A DNA stretch of 64,000 nucleotides from Spirometra erinaceieuropaei (Eukaryota > Platyhelminthes > Cestoda > Diphyllobothriidea > Diphyllobothriidae): the NCBI GenBank assembly GCA_902702965.1, contig CACRXP010000003.1:257233-321232 (forward strand), in the 5' to 3' direction. A program made the translations under genes and the position numbers. The stretch's first letter is position 1, and the number at the start of each line of letters is the position of its first letter. Under the pieces are notes generated by a model. It was not told the origin of the DNA. It ran no database searches and worked only from the letters and a program-made list of their open reading frames with translations. Below, one piece after another: positions 63,239 through 64,000 of this stretch.

Positions 63239-64000
63239 GAATGTGTCCATCAGTGCAGACACATAACCACATTTTAACATCAGAGCCTCTTTTGACTGTT
63301 TTTTATGTCAGTCCACTAAGCGACTTTTACCATGAAGAACAACCTCAATCAGCGAAACTGAAACAGAACTATCATCACACTGCTTTACTGTAGGTCTAAT
63401 GTATGAAAATCATAACACTGTCCGAAAAAAATTAAGGAGGATAAAATCAGGTAGTTAATAATTTTTCACCAGACCGAGCTTGCGTGAAACAAGGGACCTG
63501 GTAACATGATTGGGCAAATCATTTAGCGGTCGCAGATATTCAACTTAAAAAACAAATGAATCTTGGAATACAGCATGAAATACAGTGACCGTTTTGGAGT
63601 CAGAGATGAAAGATGATCCATTGTTTGCACTGCTAGACAATTCATCGTCCAGATAATCACGGAAACCCATCAGGTTTAATCTGCTCTATAAAGTCAATAA
63701 ATTTCTTTTTCACGCACTTGATCTTAAAGGTGCCCTACCTGCTAGAAAAATGGACGTCGTCTTGTTTTATATTAGAAAATTATCATGATGGTCAGAATCC
63801 CAGTGCGAAACTCTTTTTTGCCAAGCTCAATAATTTTTTTCATTTCGTGCTAAAAAGGCATTTCCTAGGGTTTACGAAGCTCTAACTTAATTCGTGTTCT
63901 CTAGGTACTTTCTTAGATAATTCATTTTTATGTTAATAATGTTTAAGTAAATGCATACAACATCTGCTTAATTTCTTGGCACTACCTAAACAGTTTGACT

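Overview
This is a eukaryotic window: AT-rich, mostly intergenic or intronic, with short coding exons, consensus GT-AG splice sites, introns as short as 41-50 bp, and many decayed mobile elements. The best fit is a parasitic flatworm, most likely a diphyllobothriidean tapeworm. The reasons are the tiny introns, the type of non-LTR retrotransposon (endonuclease-RT with C-terminal CPxCxRTF zinc fingers and a serine-rich linker, abundant in that group as I recall it), and a Penelope-like element. The species call is inference; no rRNA or mitochondrial gene is present to settle it.

Two genes can be assembled by joining exons with matching phase. (1) A minus-strand BTB-BACK-Kelch gene runs from about 11.6 kb down to at least 3.6 kb. 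Three short exons (11617-11138) make the BTB domain, one exon (10360-9983) makes BACK, and after a 6.1-kb intron full of repeats one exon (3870-3632) carries the first Kelch blade. More Kelch exons must lie downstream; one weak candidate is near 2.1-2.27 kb. (2) A compact four-exon minus-strand gene of 252 codons lies at 47291-46163. It is unrecognised, has a mitochondrial-presequence-like N-terminus, and has introns of 43, 195 and 70 bp. A further minus-strand exon pair near 24.5-24.7 kb (30 and 62 bp) is probably part of a third gene.

Mobile DNA dominates the rest. From 12.4 to 16.8 kb is a decayed LINE with an approximately 52-unit ATC repeat in its linker. Around 50.85-51.46 kb is a Penelope-like RT fragment. 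A GC-rich interspersed repeat (R1) occurs at 6.3, 16.8, 36.5 and 36.75 kb. A third family (R3) at 12.0, 17.5 and 34.25 kb contains, on the minus strand, a hammerhead-like core.

The most interesting signal is a set of non-autonomous DNA transposons with a shared terminal inverted repeat (C-[AG]-GT-n-AGTGACC...CATGAAATG) inside TA dinucleotides. One type (MITE-A) has short terminal repeats: 6958-8292 and 30160-32070. A second type (MITE-B) is almost wholly a long imperfect palindrome: 38791-39740, 59084-60075, and partial copies at 37640-37950 and 43200-43375. The two types share their ends but not their bodies, as expected if one unseen Tc1/mariner-like transposase moved both.

The remaining long stretches show only simple repeats, degenerate telomere-like tracts, hairpins and isolated open frames, which are listed with low confidence or stated to be empty.
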